Positions 44,578-52,917 of a DNA stretch of 64,000 nucleotides are shown piece after piece (position 1 is the stretch's first letter; each line of letters starts with the position of its first letter). Both the position numbers and the translations under genes were made by a program. Origin of the DNA: JAAUTY01 sp964397305. GTDB lineage: Bacteria > Cyanobacteriota > Cyanobacteriia > Cyanobacteriales > Spirulinaceae. Below the pieces are notes generated by a model, which worked only from the letters and a program-made list of their open reading frames with translations, had not been told where the DNA came from and searched no databases. The stretch is taken from the NCBI GenBank assembly GCA_964397305.1, contig CAYNIP010000013.1:33887-97886 (forward strand), read 5' to 3'.

Positions 44578-45726
44578 TTATTGACGACTGCCAAGAAACT
44601 TGTTTACCAGTTTTGTCCAGCTAGGAAGATCACGCACGTCAGTTAATGCCAACTCCTTAAAAGTATCTTTTGCTTGCTGATGATATGTTCTAAACTTGGA
44701 GCGCAGAAGTTCTTCCTGCTCCAGCTCCTCTCCATTGGAAAGTAGATAATTAACTGTCGCAAGCAATGCTAGCGTAATGACAACTGCAACTCCAGCAGCA
44801 GCGACATCGACAATACCTGTTGGAGGCAAGAAGGATTTTACAAACAGAAAAAGATTAGAGCCTGCTGTCTCAGCAACGAATTTAGGCAAAATGCATAGGG
44901 TCGATTCAGCAGATAGGATTTCGCCAGTATAAAGATAAGACAGAGATGCAATTGCGGCTCCTTGCGTAGCTGTAATATAAATGGCACTACCAGGTATAAA
45001 AGCTTCTCCAGCTACAGCGGCTAAAGCTACTGCAATAATTTTAACCGCATGAGATTGTTTCTGGGCCATGTGCCTAGCTAACAATAGGTCTTTACCTTTT
45101 TTTTCAAGGAAATCCCCAATGTCATTCCGGAGTTTTGCAACACCTCTGATATCCATTGTAGGGAGACGACTTTTAGGATCGTAACCCTTTGCACAAGTTG
45201 GGTATATTTTCTCTACTTCAAGATCAGTCTTCCACTGTTGAATAATATCTTCTAAGACAGATGGATCTAAGTCATCCCATTCATCGATTTTATTTAGGAC
45301 GACAAAAATAGCATCGCAATGCTGTCGCAAATCATCTAAGTTTTTCTTTTGTGAGGAATCTGAGGAGCCAGTTACTACAAATATACCAACATCTATATGC
45401 TTAAGAAACTTCTTTGTTAGCTCGCTATTCTCAGTACGAACATCATCAAGCCCAGGGGAATCGACAAGATGTACTTTTTCATCTAGCTTGAGGATTGTTA
45501 GATCAGTAGTTACTCCTGATGTGGCACCAACTTTAGCAATTTCTAACGCTTGCCGACGACTCAGCTTAAGCAAGGCATTAATTAAGGAACTTTTCCCCGC
45601 ACTGACTTTTCCAATGACGGCAATGTTAAGCGTCTGAGACAAATTAGGGGCTTTCTTAACAAACTGAGCTTCAACACGGTCGAAGAAGCTCTCTTCGTTG
45701 AACCCTTCGTAAGCAGAGCTACTCAT
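44578..45726 (-). CDS. Membrane-associated GTPase (Era/dynamin-like G domain)
   Basis: 382 residues. The G domain has G1 GKVSAGKSSLIN (about residue 39), G2 SGVTTDL, G3 DSPGLDD and G4 NKIDEWDD. A helical domain with several hydrophobic stretches follows (AVKIIAVALAAVAGEAFIPGSAIYITATQGAAIASLSYLY; IVDVAAAGVAVVITLALLATVNYLL), similar in style to DUF697/YcjF-type GTPases. The C terminus is charged. It is the first gene of cassette 2, 102 bases inside the cassette edge, and is followed 91 bases later by the protease. Role unknown; a membrane sensor or remodeller is plausible. Confidence 0.85.
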   Translation of the reverse strand: MSSSAYEGFNEESFFDRVEAQFVKKAPNLSQTLNIAVIGKVSAGKSSLINALLKLSRRQALEIAKVGATSGVTTDLTILKLDEKVHLVDSPGLDDVRTENSELTKKFLKHIDVGIFVVTGSSDSSQKKNLDDLRQHCDAIFVVLNKIDEWDDLDPSVLEDIIQQWKTDLEVEKIYPTCAKGYDPKSRLPTMDIRGVAKLRNDIGDFLEKKGKDLLLARHMAQKQSHAVKIIAVALAAVAGEAFIPGSAIYITATQGAAIASLSYLYTGEILSAESTLCILPKFVAETAGSNLFLFVKSFLPPTGIVDVAAAGVAVVITLALLATVNYLLSNGEELEQEELLRSKFRTYHQQAKDTFKELALTDVRDLPSWTKLVNKFLGSRQ

Positions 45727-45827
45727 TCTCTAGCTACTCCATCCCAACGGTAACTGATTAAGGCATAAGTCTAAGATGCCCCAAACTCGCGGGAGCGTCC
45801 ACAGGTAGATGCTTGCTGTAGGCAGAC

Positions 45828-45915
45828 AGCTAACGATAAAGCTCACCGGACGCAGATAACCTTTGCCATTTAGGAGACTAGCTTACGGCGTTCCGGTGCA
45901 GCGACTTGTTAGCCC
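45828..45915 (-). other. attC site 1 (end of cassette 1)
   Basis: Read on the minus strand: R'' GGGCTAAC (45915-45908), L'' GCTGCACCGGAACGC, a centre of about 37 bases, L' GCGTCCGGTGAGC, R' GTTAGCT (45834-45828). The L arms pair with one unpaired G and one unpaired A on the L'' side, the same asymmetry as attC2. R'' is the exact complement of GTTAGCCC at the start of cassette 1. Confidence 0.85.
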
Positions 45916-48900
45916 GCTCACTGCACGGTCAGTCAAGCCCACCTCGCTTCTCGTAAATTTGAACATCAATCGCTGATTCATCGCTGCGAACCTCGTAGTA
46001 ACGCTCTGGTTTGCGATAAACGTTCACCATTTGATGCCCTGTTGAGAAGGTATTGTCTTCAAGATAACTCTCATTACCCCAAATCATTTCTTCAACGATG
46101 CGACTTGCATATTCGCTGAATGCGCTACCCAACTTCACAAGCGTTTCAATTTTGGCGATCTTGTGAAGGTTTTCGACACCCTCCGTCTCATCATCCGGCA
46201 TGACAATAAAGAGGTAATCTCGCGCACGGCTGATAGCCACGTTGAGAATATTCTGCTTGTTAAGAAACATCTGCGGACTCTTCGAAATAGCGGGTGGTGG
46301 ATTGAAAACAGCAATGATGATGTCGCACTCATCGCCTTGGAAGCCGTGAATCGTACCAACCTGAATCTCTACAGCATTAGGCTTGGGCACCCATGAATCA
46401 TTCAGCCTACTCAACAGGTTTGCTTGAGCGCGATAAGGGGCGATGACCCCGATGCGAAACTTGTCTGCATGACCGATCTGTATTTGCTCTGCAAGCCACC
46501 GGACAAACTCAAACGTGAACAGCGCCGAATATGTCTGATAGGGCGTTCCACTCTCCAATCGCTTAGCTCGGTAGATGCTTTCGTATTTGCTGACGGGAAA
46601 CTTGATGAGGTTGATCGGTTGGACATCAAAACTGTTGAGCTTCAACGATCTCTGCGTTTCAGTCGTGCGGTGATGCTTCAAGATGCCATCGTAGGTCAAA
46701 CGGCTGAAAATCTCACCAATGGCCGGGATACTTCGGTATTGCGTTTCTAGATTTGTCACTGAGTAGTCGTGTGGCTCCGTAAAAGGCTTTGCAAAAGCTC
46801 CTGGCTTATTGAGTCCAACCAGTGTATAGATGTTTTCGTCCTTCCATTGCTCCACTGCGACAATCGGTTCAATCTGGAAAGGATCTCCAGCAACGATGAA
46901 CTTCTGGGGCTTCTGACGGTATAGCGGATAGATGATGCTGCCAAGCGAAATCATCGAAGCTTCGTCAATGACAATGGCATCCCACTCCATTTCATACAGC
47001 TTCTTGCTGCCATATTTGACCGCAAACCCATCGTAGGCGAAGCGGGCAACGGTCGTGACTGTCACGGAATGGCTCAGCTTGCCGATGTCAAAGGAGCGAT
47101 ACCGCCATACGCCTGCTTTCTCGATGCTCTCGTCAGCAGAGGTTCCGAAGCGAACCAGCCAGTTCAGATATGAAATGTCTGTGCCCATCTTCTCTATGAT
47201 GCGAGTCGTCAGCACATCTGCTGCTTTATTGGTCGGCGTAAGAACCAGCACTCTCGCTGGCTCCGTTCCCTGCATCATAGGTATCAGTATCTTCTCTGCA
47301 AGGTGAGTGGTTTTACCTGTTCCGGGTGGGCCGAATACGAACTTGATGTTGGGTGTCAGGTTTGCCTTCATGTCAAATTCTTCGTCAAAACCCAACTCAC
47401 GAAACCGTTCTAGCAACTCTCGCAACAGAAAAGATGGATTCTGGATTTCGATGCGCGCTTCTAATACCTCGCCCAAGTTAATTCCGCTCAACTCATCTGC
47501 GGATGCCAGTTTGCCGAGCAATGAGAACTCTCTGGCTGTAAATGATTCGATATGCAGCTTCCCTGTGCGGCCATTGCCAAAATCGAGATCCACACGCACG
47601 CCCGAAAACTCTTCAATGGATTGCGGAATGAAACGGCTCGGCTCTTTGAGGATGATAGTTTTAGACGATTGACTATCCGGCTCCACTTTGCCAAAGCGAA
47701 TGGAAATAGTCTTACCATCCGCATTCTTTTCGCTGCTTGCCATGCACTCCAGTTCCAGTAGGGTAAGAAACCAACCATAGCTGTAACGTGGCAGCGCATT
47801 GGCTTTGTTATGCAATGCCTGTTCGCGCTCTAAGCGGTCAAGTTCACTAGCGTAACGATCTTTGGCGCGATCCAGTTTTTTGCCGTAGTTTACTGTTTTC
47901 GGGGTGTAGTCATCCGCGTCTTCGTTGGCATCACTTGGCTGGGCAGGTAGTATGGGATCATTTTCCTGATGACCCGACGAGTTGGTATTCTTGACAGATG
48001 GGCGACGCTTTTGAATGTCTTGAATCAAAGGCGATTCAGGCGAAGTCTGATCGCTGCAACCGTTGCTACCACTACCCTTACCCGTTGAGGTCTGAGAAGC
48101 CTTTTTACGCTTATAATCTTCGATGAGCGAGAGAATTTTTTCAAGGGGATACCCTGATTTTTTGATTTTCTCCATGAACTCAAGGTCTCGCCGCTGCTCT
48201 TCGCTCAGATGCGCTGTGTTTTGCGCTTCGTCTCGGATTCCCAAAAACCTGATGAGTGCCTGTGACCCTGAGCTGACTTTCTCGTATTCGTCGGAAAGGG
48301 TTTGAATTGTGACCGCATCAGCAGAAACCAGTTCACCCGCATTGTTGAGAATCCAAGGCTTCGTGCGCAGATTATGGCTCACGCTGGAGTCGCACCAAAA
48401 ACAGCCCTTGTACCCTCCTCTCGGCCCGTAACGGTGCTTCAAAACCCTCATTGAGTCTTCGTATTGTCTCCACGATTCGCTAAGCATCTTCCAAAGAACT
48501 GTAGAATACTCACTCTTACTCTCGATCTTTGATAAAAGCTCATCCAGCCCATCAATCTTCTTGTCGTCGTTGGCATCCAAAACCCTTGGCACACTTGAAA
48601 TTCCCAGTTTCCGAAGAAAGTCATCCAGTTGCCGAAAGTCGTTCTCGTCCACTCTCTTTTGGTATTTTTCCAATATCAGAAACTTGGTGTCCGGCTTATT
48701 TTCAAACCACGCTTTCAAATCATCGGTCGGCAGATAGATATCAGCAGCTTTTCCCCAGAAACAGTCTTTCTCTGAATCTCGTTTAGTGAAGTAAATAAGA
48801 AAAGGTAGTTCTCTGATTTTTTCTAAGAAAAAATCACCTTGGTATTGAGAAAGAGACTTGAAATAGTCGAAAAATACCTTGAAATGAATAATTCTTTCAT

Positions 48901-51161
48901 CAATGGTGTTTTTGTCGGGCTTTTGATTTTGTTGCCATTGAGGAAGAATAATATTATAAACTTCATCGTATTTAGATGGCTCCTGACCATTGACACCTAA
49001 TTTACTCAAGAATTTTTTCAATGTCCCATGGTCGGGTTCAGGGTATCTCGCACAAAGCGTTTTCCAATCGACAAACTTTGTTTCTGGCCTACACTCGTAG
49101 AAGGAAATGAGAGGCTCAGTTGGAAAGTACAATCCCTCTCCTGGTGAAAAATCAGCCTTTCCATTTTTTGCTTCATAAGGCAAAAATGCTAACGATCGGA
49201 TCTTTAAAATGAACTTCTCAATCTCATTTTGTGGACACTCATCTTTGAAATATTTGAACGATTTAGCAAGGAAATTATCTGCCGGGATTTTGCCCTTCTT
49301 CATTCTTTCAATGGCAGATTCAATTTCGTCTTTTACGGTGTGCTCTCGAATACCAAAACGACCAAGGAACTCCTTAGTAGTTTGATTTGTTGTACTATCA
49401 ATGCTTCGCAGCATTTCTTCCACTGTGGAAAATAGTTTAGAAGACAAAGTGGCATAGCCATCACCATCATTGTCTGGAAGAAATAGGATTAGTTTTCCGG
49501 CTTGGTCATGGGAGGCAACAGCATCACCGGCACTGTCAATGAAGATTCTCCTATCTTTTATTCTATCTATTCTTTTTTCTGTTTCGGATAGCCATTGATA
49601 AAAGTTAAACAGCCAATCGTGGGATTGTTGTTTTATGAAGTCAGCAGAAATACCGTCAACACTTTTTCCGCCATCATATTTCCGACCAGTAAGAATATCT
49701 TTTTCGTCCAACCACGTGTGTATAACTTTATCAATGTACGTCGAAATTTCTTTGTTTTTGCGTAAACACTCATCACGCCCAAATGAAGCAAATACCCAAC
49801 GTGCATCCTTGTTCTTAGTTATTTGCGCCAATTGCTCGTTAGAAATTAGTTGAGCAATTCGAGGGACAGATGCCCAATATGCGTTTTTCGATTTCGCGAA
49901 TTGATTGTTCGCTGAAGGAAGTAATTCTTCTGTCTGTAATTTCAAATAACAAGCGGTATAGAACGGCTTGAATAGTTCGCTAACTTTCGCCTCGTCGTAA
50001 GGAATAACGTCGAGGATGTCATCGTCTATCAGCTTTTCATCCCGTAGTATAGGTAAACTGTCTGCGGCAAGTTGTGCCAACTGTTGGATTAATTCCTGGT
50101 TGTGCTTTTCCCCAGCCTTGATTCCTTCTCGGCTGTCTGTCAGCAGGAATGGTGCGTGAAGGATGAAGTTCAGATTCGTCACTTCTTTGGTCGGGAAAAA
50201 ACAGAATGCAGGACGGTCAATAGGCATGAGCTTTCCGTTGTCTCCCAAGGCATAACCGATGGAGCAAGGATGTCCGCTCTCACTGTTTCGAGTGAACATC
50301 AACAAATGTTGAGAAGTTCTTTCGCCATTCACTTCCAATACCAGCGCGATCCACTGAGCCGTTATATCTCCTTGCGCAATTTTCCGCATGACTTCCTTGG
50401 TGTATTTGACAGTGACTTCCCCCGCTTCAAAAGACACAGATTTTAGGTTGGAAAGGAACAGGACAGGAAACTCCAGAGTTTTTAGTTTCTCCAGAATTTC
50501 GTCATGGCTCTCTTGGGGCTGTTTTGTATTGTGGTCAAACGGAAAGAAGAATACTGTCTCTGAAGATTCTCGCCAATCAAGGTCAGAATCCAGTCTGTGC
50601 GGCACAATGAAGCGTTCGATCTTGAATTGAATTTCTGGGTCGTAGATGTGCGGTGTTTTCGTATATTGAAAGACTGCCTTGAACCCAACACCGAACTTAC
50701 CAATGGAAGCCTGCGTCTTGTTTGAATTAGCAATGGAAGTAATGGCGTTAATATGCCCAAGAGAGCGATCTACTGTATCTGCTTCTTCGTTCTGTGGATT
50801 AGAAACGGTAAACCGAACAGGGCCGTTGTGCGTAAAATACAGTCCCTTTGCCTCAAGGCGGAATGCAGCAGTTGTTGCCTTGACATCATCGGCGTTTTGC
50901 AGAAGCTCGTAAATGAAGTGTGCTTGATCGGAATATTTGTCCACGACACTGCGCTGGATACCGCGCATGGAAGGCTTCTCCAGCGTCTTGGCACTTTCGG
51001 CGCGATCCTTCGTCAGCGCATCGAACCACTGCTGTTCTTGCTTAGTCATAAATGGAATCTCGTACACGCATGGCGGTAATTATCCATTTGTCCATCTCGA
51101 TCATAGTCGCGCCAAGGCTGATGCATTTCCGGCGGTGTTTCCTTTTAGTCAGGCGGGCTAA
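45834..51161 (-). mobile_element. Integron cassette 1 (single giant helicase gene)
   Basis: 5.3 kb from TTAGCCC at 51161 to the G of the attC1 R' box at 45834. Contains one ORF ending 13 bases before attC1, the compact layout of a cassette, but it is unusually long; cassettes are commonly about 1 kb or less. Confidence 0.7.
45929..51049 (-). CDS. Sacsin/HSP90-like ATPase fused to SF1 helicase, putative defence protein
   Basis: 1706 residues from ATG 51049 (a GTG at 51067 adds six). The N terminus is a GHKL-type ATP-binding domain like sacsin: IYELLQNADD (near residue 50) and GKFGVGFKAVF (near 120). A long middle part is mostly helical and unassigned, with a Ser/Pro/Asp-rich linker around residues 985-1040. 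The C-terminal third is a UPF1-like superfamily 1 helicase: Walker A FGPPGTGKTT (about 1247), motif Ia LTPTNKAAD, motif II VIDEAS, motif III GDPFQIEP, then QYRSIPAIGE, VGTIHGFQGDE and NVAISRARDYLF. Related ATPase-helicase giants occur in bacterial defence islands. Confidence 0.88.
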   Translation of the reverse strand: MTKQEQQWFDALTKDRAESAKTLEKPSMRGIQRSVVDKYSDQAHFIYELLQNADDVKATTAAFRLEAKGLYFTHNGPVRFTVSNPQNEEADTVDRSLGHINAITSIANSNKTQASIGKFGVGFKAVFQYTKTPHIYDPEIQFKIERFIVPHRLDSDLDWRESSETVFFFPFDHNTKQPQESHDEILEKLKTLEFPVLFLSNLKSVSFEAGEVTVKYTKEVMRKIAQGDITAQWIALVLEVNGERTSQHLLMFTRNSESGHPCSIGYALGDNGKLMPIDRPAFCFFPTKEVTNLNFILHAPFLLTDSREGIKAGEKHNQELIQQLAQLAADSLPILRDEKLIDDDILDVIPYDEAKVSELFKPFYTACYLKLQTEELLPSANNQFAKSKNAYWASVPRIAQLISNEQLAQITKNKDARWVFASFGRDECLRKNKEISTYIDKVIHTWLDEKDILTGRKYDGGKSVDGISADFIKQQSHDWLFNFYQWLSETEKRIDRIKDRRIFIDSAGDAVASHDQAGKLILFLPDNDGDGYATLSSKLFSTVEEMLRSIDSTTNQTTKEFLGRFGIREHTVKDEIESAIERMKKGKIPADNFLAKSFKYFKDECPQNEIEKFILKIRSLAFLPYEAKNGKADFSPGEGLYFPTEPLISFYECRPETKFVDWKTLCARYPEPDHGTLKKFLSKLGVNGQEPSKYDEVYNIILPQWQQNQKPDKNTIDERIIHFKVFFDYFKSLSQYQGDFFLEKIRELPFLIYFTKRDSEKDCFWGKAADIYLPTDDLKAWFENKPDTKFLILEKYQKRVDENDFRQLDDFLRKLGISSVPRVLDANDDKKIDGLDELLSKIESKSEYSTVLWKMLSESWRQYEDSMRVLKHRYGPRGGYKGCFWCDSSVSHNLRTKPWILNNAGELVSADAVTIQTLSDEYEKVSSGSQALIRFLGIRDEAQNTAHLSEEQRRDLEFMEKIKKSGYPLEKILSLIEDYKRKKASQTSTGKGSGSNGCSDQTSPESPLIQDIQKRRPSVKNTNSSGHQENDPILPAQPSDANEDADDYTPKTVNYGKKLDRAKDRYASELDRLEREQALHNKANALPRYSYGWFLTLLELECMASSEKNADGKTISIRFGKVEPDSQSSKTIILKEPSRFIPQSIEEFSGVRVDLDFGNGRTGKLHIESFTAREFSLLGKLASADELSGINLGEVLEARIEIQNPSFLLRELLERFRELGFDEEFDMKANLTPNIKFVFGPPGTGKTTHLAEKILIPMMQGTEPARVLVLTPTNKAADVLTTRIIEKMGTDISYLNWLVRFGTSADESIEKAGVWRYRSFDIGKLSHSVTVTTVARFAYDGFAVKYGSKKLYEMEWDAIVIDEASMISLGSIIYPLYRQKPQKFIVAGDPFQIEPIVAVEQWKDENIYTLVGLNKPGAFAKPFTEPHDYSVTNLETQYRSIPAIGEIFSRLTYDGILKHHRTTETQRSLKLNSFDVQPINLIKFPVSKYESIYRAKRLESGTPYQTYSALFTFEFVRWLAEQIQIGHADKFRIGVIAPYRAQANLLSRLNDSWVPKPNAVEIQVGTIHGFQGDECDIIIAVFNPPPAISKSPQMFLNKQNILNVAISRARDYLFIVMPDDETEGVENLHKIAKIETLVKLGSAFSEYASRIVEEMIWGNESYLEDNTFSTGHQMVNVYRKPERYYEVRSDESAIDVQIYEKRGGLD

Positions 51162-51162
51162 C

Positions 51163-51305
51163 TATATATTAGACCGCAAGTACAGGATAACACCCCTCAG
51201 CAGGGTGTTGTCAAGCACTTGCGGTCTAACTCCGGTATTATGGGTGGTTATCCCGCAGTTGCGGGATAACACCCCCATTTGGGGACTTTTACCGCAGCCA
51301 AAGCG
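51163..51305 (-). other. attI-like leader with nested palindromes
   Basis: The 143 bases between the integrase start and cassette 1. TTAGACCGCAAGT (51169-51181) and its complement ACTTGCGGTCTAA (51217-51229) enclose a smaller hairpin AACACCC/GGGTGTT. A second hairpin, GTTATCCCGCA/TGCGGGATAAC (51247-51270), has an 11-bp stem and 2-base loop. The 12-mer TTGCGGTCTAAC at 51219-51230 recurs exactly at 42135-42146, straddling the outer edge of attC2. Confidence 0.65.
51184..51214 (-). promoter_or_regulatory. Candidate cassette promoter
   Basis: On the minus strand a perfect TTGACA (51214-51209) is followed after 19 bases by TATCCT (51189-51184), pointing into the cassettes as a Pc promoter would. 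The spacing is longer than optimal and the spacer is a hairpin, so this is tentative. Confidence 0.3.
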
Positions 51306-51539
51306 ATGGAAGCACCGCAGCAGCCCAAACTCCTCGACCGCGTGCGCCAGGTTGCGCGCTTTCGGCACCTCAGTCGAAAAACCGAGAAATCCTACCTGTA
51401 CTACATCCGAAACTTTATCCGGTTCCACCAAAAGCGCCACCCCCGAGAGATGGGAGCGCCAGAGATACGAGCCTACCTGTCCCATCTTGCCGTTGATAAA
51501 ACGTTGCTCTCAGTATTCTCCTCTTTCTTTTGCATTTGA
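51306..51539 (+). pseudogene. intI: Truncated integron integrase
   Basis: From ATG 51306 the protein reads MEAPQQPKLLDRVRQVARFR, then HLSRKTEKSYLYYIRNFIRFHQKRHPREMGAPEIRAYLSHLAVDK. This is the core-binding (SAM-like) domain of IntI; the FHxKRHPxEMG motif is characteristic. It then loses frame: a +2 frame continues ALSILLFLLHLNC, which corresponds to the ALxxLLFLY segment of intact IntI. About eight residues are missing in between. The entire tyrosine-recombinase catalytic domain, including the RHRY residues, is absent. Cassette mobility would need an integrase from elsewhere. Confidence 0.8.
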
Positions 51540-51554
51540 ATTGTTAGCCAACTA

Positions 51555-52016
51555 TCAAACTGACTTTGCCGTGGATACAGAATGAGCTTTATTAGCCTCG
51601 GCGTAAATTCTCAAGGCTGCTGACATCTGCTGTTCGGCACTTTCACCTTGCGCTTCAAACCAAGCAAAAGTTTCGGAATCAATCTGAACTGATACTTTTA
51701 CAGGCAACGTCGGCCTTCGTAGTTGCGCTTTAGCAAAAAACTCCTCTGATAGCGGTGGAATATCGGAGGTGTCGATATCCTCATCGCCCATCGCGTCGAT
51801 CCTGTCCCAATCGGTTTTTGAGGTATTTTTCATGGCGTCTGCGTTCAGTTCATAGCGTCTGCGTTCATAAGAGAGTGCTTTTTGTAAGGAGATAAGATGA
51901 ACTGTTTCCTCATCGGGCTCTGTGTAGACGACAACTACGACCCGCCGCCCACTCAGTAGCCCAATACCAATATAGCGATTTTCTCCGTAATCTTCACGAT
52001 CGTCAAAGTCAATCAC
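51555..52016 (-). CDS. BrnT-BrnA toxin-antitoxin fusion, toxin 5' end lost
   Basis: 153 residues from a GTG. The first 55 residues (IDFDDREDYGENRYIGIGLLSGRRVVVVVYTEPDEETVHLISLQKALSYERRRYE) are the second half of a BrnT toxin. They continue in frame into a BrnA antitoxin (MKNTSKTDWDRIDAMGDEDIDTSDIPPLSEEFFAKAQLRR...KVSVQIDSETFAWFEAQGE...ALRIYAEANK). Upstream of the start the same frame still encodes HGFDFADAFRVFELPIV, the missing toxin part, but has no plausible start and meets a stop. Normally these are two separate overlapping genes. Probably non-toxic. Confidence 0.75.
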   Translation of the reverse strand: MIDFDDREDYGENRYIGIGLLSGRRVVVVVYTEPDEETVHLISLQKALSYERRRYELNADAMKNTSKTDWDRIDAMGDEDIDTSDIPPLSEEFFAKAQLRRPTLPVKVSVQIDSETFAWFEAQGESAEQQMSAALRIYAEANKAHSVSTAKSV

Positions 52017-52201
52017 TATCGGTAGTTCAAAAACACGAAATGCATCGGCAAAGTCAAACCCATGCAGAAATGTTAAACGGTACGTTTGAACTACCCAAAA
52101 AAGGATATATTAATCCTATCAGTAACCTCATTCAACAACTTAGAACTATCCTCTTAAACCAATGCACGTAGCTGATATTCTCACACATAAAAGCCTGCAT
52201 A

Positions 52202-52475
52202 TATCGCAGTCTATCTAACAACTTAGAGCCAAACTCTTTCGGAATCTTAACCAATTACAGCAAGACATATCCGATCAAACAAGTGTAGATCTGAATCTCG
52301 ATTCCAGGTTTCTGGGGTATCAAAAGCTTCCATGCCGTTATCGCAGTCTATCTAACAACTTAGAGCCAAACTCTTTCGGAATCTTAACCAATTACAGCAA
52401 GACATATCCGATCAAACAAGTGTAGATCTGAATCTCGATTCCAGGTTTCTGGGGTATCAAAAGCTTCCATGCCGT
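52202..52475. repeat. Perfect 137-bp tandem duplication
   Basis: 52202-52338 and 52339-52475 appear identical base for base. The right copy contains the 3' end of the following hypothetical gene, and the left copy a stop-proximal fragment of it. Identity implies a very recent duplication or an assembly artefact. Confidence 0.88.
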
Positions 52476-52917
52476 CGAGGCTGAAGATGGCGAGTTCACT
52501 CTTGTATTTCCCGCCATCGAAGAGGAAGTCAATCCCGACCAGGCCATCATCGCCGACGGTGAAGACGCCGCCTTCATACTGCCAGCCGTCGAAGCTGGGC
52601 TCAGTGATAAAGGCTATTTCAATGGGCAACGGTTCCTGAGGGTTCGGCAGCACCCATTCAGAAGAGCTAACTTCCTCAGCATCCAGTCCATCCGACCCGT
52701 TCCAGGAAGTCTCGTCTCCCTCGGGTAACGTCTCAGCTTCCGGCAGCTCCAAGTCATCAGGCTCTGCCCACTCTGGATCGGGCACCCAATCAACCGTTAG
52801 TACACCCTCATCAGTACCATCCACGACTCCGCTGGGGGTCAAGATCGGCTCCAGGATAAAGCTTTGGAGCTGTGGCTGCTGAGGCTGAGATTGGTGGGAG
52901 CGCTTGAAGAATGGCAT
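52384..52917 (-). CDS. Acidic hypothetical protein, probably truncated
   Basis: 177 residues. A Gln/Pro-rich start (MPFFKRSHQSQPQQPQLQSF) is followed by an acidic linker and a beta-rich block, PIEIAFITEPSFDGWQYEGGVFTVGDDGLVGIDFLFDGGKYKSELAIFSLDGMEAF. That block resembles the start of surface-protein domains seen in large cyanobacterial proteins (DUF4114-like context, from memory). It ends soon after, so the original may have been longer. Its last 90 or so bases lie within the 137-bp duplication. Confidence 0.55.
   Translation of the reverse strand: MPFFKRSHQSQPQQPQLQSFILEPILTPSGVVDGTDEGVLTVDWVPDPEWAEPDDLELPEAETLPEGDETSWNGSDGLDAEEVSSSEWVLPNPQEPLPIEIAFITEPSFDGWQYEGGVFTVGDDGLVGIDFLFDGGKYKSELAIFSLDGMEAFDTPETWNRDSDLHLFDRICLAVIG

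Larger units (their letters stand above)
42146..45833 (-). mobile_element. Integron cassette 2 (GTPase, protease, YbjN-like, antitoxin, toxin)
   Basis: About 3.7 kb, from the TTAGCTG at 45833 to the G at 42146 in the R' box of attC2. Five genes on one strand, much more than the single gene of a typical cassette. Intermediate attC sites may have been lost, since none was found between the genes. Confidence 0.65.
41819..52080. mobile_element. Decayed integron-like island (intI remnant, attI-like leader, cassettes, TA genes)
   Basis: An AT-richer block inserted between GC-rich chromosomal genes. From right to left it contains a BrnT-BrnA remnant, a truncated integron integrase on the + strand, a palindromic leader, then two cassettes on the - strand each closed by an attC-like site. 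A decayed third site lies near 41.87 kb. Divergent intI and cassette orientation, and the match between each cassette's first bases and the R'' box of its attC, are the diagnostic integron arrangement. Confidence 0.75.
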
